The notes below the pieces were generated by a model. It was not told the origin of the DNA and made no database searches. It worked only from the letters and a program-made list of their open reading frames with translations. Made by a program: the position numbers and the translations under genes. From the NCBI RefSeq assembly GCF_003628305.1, contig NZ_RBZM01000002.1:186001-250000 (forward strand): a stretch of 64,000 bases of DNA, in the 5' to 3' direction. Shown here in pieces: positions 61,334 through 64,000 of this stretch (position 1 is its first letter; the number at the start of each line of letters is the position of its first letter). This stretch comes from Cohnella endophytica (GTDB lineage: Bacteria > Bacillota > Bacilli > Paenibacillales > Paenibacillaceae).

Positions 61334-63523
61334 ATGTTATCGAAAAAGAGCAAGCGGTTTTTCCTCATTACCTTGTGCGCGTTCCTCGCGTTCGCGTGCC
61401 TATCCGTTATTCCCGTGAAAGATAGCCATGCGGCGCCCGCGGATACGATTCTGTCCGTTGGGGATACGCGGGGCATCGCCTATCATGACGGATACGTGTA
61501 TGCCGCTAGCCGGACGTATGACAAAATCACCAGAACTTCCCTCGCTACGGGTACGGTATCCGACGTAGTCGTCTTTCCTGAATACACGAGCGTCATGACG
61601 GTAGCGTTGAACGCCGCTGGCGATTTGTTCTACACACTGGATAGCGATATCCGCATTTACAAAATTTCCGCAACCGATATCGTGAACGGGACCGCTTCTC
61701 AGAACGACGCCTCGGCAGCTTATACGGCACCAGGTAGCGGCGACCGTTACCTATATGGGTTAACGTTCGACAAAGTCGATAACCTTATCTTCATCATGAA
61801 TTATTTCGGACCGGTCTTCTCCGAATTCGCAAGCGTCTACAAAATCGAGCCCGGACAATCCGAAGCTACCGAATGGATTTCCGGATTTACGACTTTCCTG
61901 AACGGCGTCGCGATTTCTTCCGACGGCAATGCTTATCTGTTGACGGAATACGGCAGCTTGTTCAAAAACACCCCGAATAACCTCGTTTCCGAGATACCCG
62001 AAATCGCGTCAAGCGGTCTGGCATTTCTGCCCGACGGGTTTTTATACGCTTCAAATATGACCAGTACGATACACAAGACGACGATCGCGAACGAGCCCGT
62101 AACGCCGACCGATCCGACTGATCCGCCTTCTTCCGGCAGCTCGACGCCGACGGGACCCGTGACCGAGACCGTCATTGCCGACGTCGAAGGCGGTACGCAA
62201 GGAAAAATCGCCCAAACGAAAATCACACGCACGACCAAGCCAGACGGCACTAAAAGCGACTTCGTCTCCTTCTCGCCCGACAATGCGGCGGAGACGATCG
62301 CCAAATTGAAAGACGACGGGGCGAAAGCCGTTCGCATCGTCATTCCGGATGCCAAGGACGAAGTATCCGAGCTTCGTTTGGAGCTGCCAGCGGGTACTCT
62401 CCGCGCCATCTCGAGCAGCGGACTGAATCTCGAGATTTACACGAACAACGGCATCGTCACGATCCCAAACGGTTCGTTGTCCGGATTGTCAGAAGACCTT
62501 TATTTCCACCTCGTTCCGATCAAGAAGGAAGACGAACGCCAAGAAGTCGAAGCGCGCGCCCGGAAGGAACAGATCGTCAAGAACGCGCTTGGGAACGAGG
62601 ACGTTAAAGTCGTCGGCCGCCCGATGTCGATCGAAACGAACATGAAAAGTCGCGAAGTCGCACTGACATTGCCGTTGGACCAATCCTGGCTGCCGAGCGA
62701 CCCGAGGGAGCAAGAAGCCTATTTGAAAGATCTCGGCATCTTCATCGAGCATAGCGACGGGGAACGGAAATTGGTGAGACCGGCCATCGCGACACTGCCG
62801 GGCGGCAGGCTCGGCCTCTCGTTCACCGTCCTGAAATTCAGTACGTTCACGATCGTTCACGCGGACAACCTGTCGGAGATTTTGCTTGCCGATGGCGGAA
62901 GCGGCGCCCAAGGCAAGCATTCCGCTTACATGAAAGGGTACGCCGACGGCTCGTTCAAACCGGAGCAAGCGGTAAGCCGATCGGAGATCGCCGCGATTTT
63001 GTACCGGTTGCTACAAGATCGTTACGCGGATGGGAAAGTCATCGCCTTCTCCGACGTCGCCTCAAACTTCTGGGCGAGCGCGGAAATTCGCTTCGCCGCG
63101 TCCAACGGGCTTATGATCGGTTATACCGACGGCAGCTTTAAGCCGAACGGGGACATTACGCGCGCGGAAATGGCGGCGATGCTTGCCAGGTTGGCCAAGT
63201 TAACCGGCAAGACGGAAGCTTCGGTCGTTCGTTTCGCCGACGTCGACGGCACTTGGGCCGCGGGCGCCATCGCCCAAGCCGCCCAAGCGGGATTCATGAA
63301 AGGCTATCCGGACGGAAGCTTTAAGCCGAATCAAACGGTAACGCGCGCCGAAGCCGTGACGATCTTCAACCGGGTCGCGAACCGCGGTCCGCTGCAAGGA
63401 GTAGTGACGCCTTCGTGGAAGGACGTTGCTACCGGCTACTGGGCGTTCAAGGACATCGAAGAAGCGTCCCAGGATCACGCCTACGAGAAAATGGAAGATC
63501 GGACGGAACAGCTCGTCCGTTAA
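61334..63523 (+). CDS. SLH-domain surface protein with propeller-like N-terminus
   Basis: A 729-residue exported protein. Signal peptide 1-33 (ending DSHAAP), then a beta-propeller-like region to about 255 (DTRGIAYHDGYVYAASR; GLTFDKVDNLIFIMN; GVAISSDGNAYLLTEYGSLF) that resembles NHL or Vgb-type blades, a Pro/Thr linker (TPTDPTDPPSSGSSTPTG), a 240-residue domain (VTETVIADVEGG ... FTIVHADN) common in SLH proteins of Paenibacillus, and three C-terminal SLH modules (KGYADGSFKPEQAVSRSEIA; IGYTDGSFKPNGDITRAEMA; KGYPDGSFKPNQTVTRAEAV) for wall attachment. The start is ATG 61334 after TAGGAGG; the longer frame from 61268 is unsupported. It diverges from the ECF sigma gene and may be its target. Confidence 0.88.
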   Translation: MLSKKSKRFFLITLCAFLAFACLSVIPVKDSHAAPADTILSVGDTRGIAYHDGYVYAASRTYDKITRTSLATGTVSDVVVFPEYTSVMTVALNAAGDLFYTLDSDIRIYKISATDIVNGTASQNDASAAYTAPGSGDRYLYGLTFDKVDNLIFIMNYFGPVFSEFASVYKIEPGQSEATEWISGFTTFLNGVAISSDGNAYLLTEYGSLFKNTPNNLVSEIPEIASSGLAFLPDGFLYASNMTSTIHKTTIANEPVTPTDPTDPPSSGSSTPTGPVTETVIADVEGGTQGKIAQTKITRTTKPDGTKSDFVSFSPDNAAETIAKLKDDGAKAVRIVIPDAKDEVSELRLELPAGTLRAISSSGLNLEIYTNNGIVTIPNGSLSGLSEDLYFHLVPIKKEDERQEVEARARKEQIVKNALGNEDVKVVGRPMSIETNMKSREVALTLPLDQSWLPSDPREQEAYLKDLGIFIEHSDGERKLVRPAIATLPGGRLGLSFTVLKFSTFTIVHADNLSEILLADGGSGAQGKHSAYMKGYADGSFKPEQAVSRSEIAAILYRLLQDRYADGKVIAFSDVASNFWASAEIRFAASNGLMIGYTDGSFKPNGDITRAEMAAMLARLAKLTGKTEASVVRFADVDGTWAAGAIAQAAQAGFMKGYPDGSFKPNQTVTRAEAVTIFNRVANRGPLQGVVTPSWKDVATGYWAFKDIEEASQDHAYEKMEDRTEQLVR

Positions 63524-63539
63524 CGTAAACAACATGCGA

Positions 63540-63582
63540 AAGAGCCTTCGGAATCACGTTGGATTCCGAAGGCTCTTTTTTA
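63540..63582. terminator. Strong bidirectional terminator
   Basis: A perfect 16-bp stem (AAGAGCCTTCGGAATC and its complement) with a 6-base loop, then TTTTT, between the convergent SLH and FtsH-like genes. Confidence 0.92.
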
Positions 63583-63587
63583 CGTGC

Positions 63588-64000
63588 TTAAGCGGCTTGA
63601 AGTTTGATTTGACGGCGAAGCTGCTCGCCGGTCAACGTTTCCTCGCTGATGAGATGCGCGAGCAGATGCTCGAACGTCTCTTTATGCTTGCCGAGAAGCG
63701 CTCTCGTCCGGCCGGTCAGTTCTTCGAGGATTTTGCCGTTTTCTTCCGACCACTGCTCTTGCGTCAAAGCTTCGGGGTGCACGATTCCCAAATCGGACAT
63801 GCCCGATTCGATCATCGTCCTCACGATGTTCGTCGCTTGGTCAAAGTCTCCGCGAGATCCGGTACTGCGCCCGCCGTAGAAAATTTCCTCGGCTACGGCG
63901 CCGCCTAACGCGATCATGATCTGCTGTTCAAGGAACTCCAGCGTGTACAGATAACTGTCTTGCTGCGGATGGTGACGAACATAGCCGAGCGCTTGACCGC
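63588..64000 (-). CDS. FtsH-like M41 metalloprotease, C-terminal part (cut by window)
   Basis: The frame is open to the window edge. The visible 137 residues match the C-terminal half of the peptidase M41 domain: GQALGYVRHHPQQDSY, then IMIALGGAVAEEIFYGG, SRGDFDQATNIVRTMIESGM and SDLGIV, with the third zinc ligand Asp/Glu region in GDFDQAT. The AAA domain and HExxH motif would be beyond the window. FtsH proteins are membrane-bound ATP-dependent proteases for quality control. The tail is short and lacks the long acidic extension of B. subtilis FtsH, and the block LGGAVAEEIFYGGRS deviates from the usual LGGRAAEE, so it may be a second FtsH paralogue. Confidence 0.85.
   Translation of the reverse strand, partial: GQALGYVRHHPQQDSYLYTLEFLEQQIMIALGGAVAEEIFYGGRSTGSRGDFDQATNIVRTMIESGMSDLGIVHPEALTQEQWSEENGKILEELTGRTRALLGKHKETFEHLLAHLISEETLTGEQLRRQIKLQAA

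Noticed and set aside
1..64000. CRISPR array, prophage, IS element or tRNA/rRNA genes
   Set aside because: I found no regularly spaced repeats, transposase or integrase, phage structural genes or clover-leaf sequences anywhere in the window.

Overview
The window reads as chromosomal DNA of a spore-former-type Firmicute of the Paenibacillaceae (Paenibacillus or Cohnella-like). The evidence is a YesM/YesN two-component pair next to an Lpl-type sugar ABC importer, S-layer-homology (SLH) surface proteins, a tandem DynA-type dynamin, parE-parC, dnaD-asnS linkage, a proline T-box and strong AGGAGG-type ribosome binding sites with frequent GTG/TTG starts. GC content looks a little above half by eye. 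I see no rRNA, tRNA, CRISPR array, transposase or prophage gene. Both ends cut genes: a short C-terminal tail at the left and an FtsH-like M41 protease C-terminus at the right.

Region 1 (1-16,000): a truncated-looking RnfD/NqrB-family membrane protein and a VOC protein, then a carbohydrate locus. On the minus strand, in transcription order, are a YesM-type kinase, a YesN-type regulator, two CUT1 permeases, a solute-binding lipoprotein, a GH95 family protein (alpha-L-fucosidase type) and a secreted serpin lipoprotein. A GH3 glycosidase with an inserted beta-trefoil-like segment and a CBM6-like tail diverges from the kinase. Neither GH has a signal peptide, so oligosaccharides are probably imported and then cleaved inside the cell; no ABC ATPase is encoded here, so a shared MsmX-type ATPase is implied. 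Region 2 (16,000-23,000): a small protein divergent from an XRE regulator with two matching palindromic operators, a 7TM-DISM histidine kinase divergent from an OmpR regulator, an RlmK-like methyltransferase, a CapA-family lipoprotein and a MarR regulator.

Region 3 (23,000-43,300), almost all minus strand: GDSL esterase, an ABC-2 type exporter and parE-parC; a heterodimeric multidrug-type ABC exporter; nth coupled to a tandem dynamin; an SLH protein and an AMIN/Amidase_3 cell-wall amidase. Region 4 (43,300-55,000): leuC-leuD divergent from a LysR regulator, an MtnU-like amidase divergent from an MtnE-like aminotransferase, then a T-box leader controlling proB-proA-proI, with the methionine-salvage genes mtnW-mtnX-mtnB following without a visible promoter.

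Region 5 (55,000-64,000): hbd-ackA-asnS-dnaD in one tight run, an ECF sigma/anti-sigma pair with a candidate autoregulatory promoter, a divergent SLH propeller-like surface protein, and the partial FtsH-like gene. The most second-look-worthy items are the proline T-box that appears to feed into methionine salvage, the serpin tied to a glycan locus, the GH3 domain architecture, the paired XRE operators, and the ECF/anti-sigma/SLH unit.
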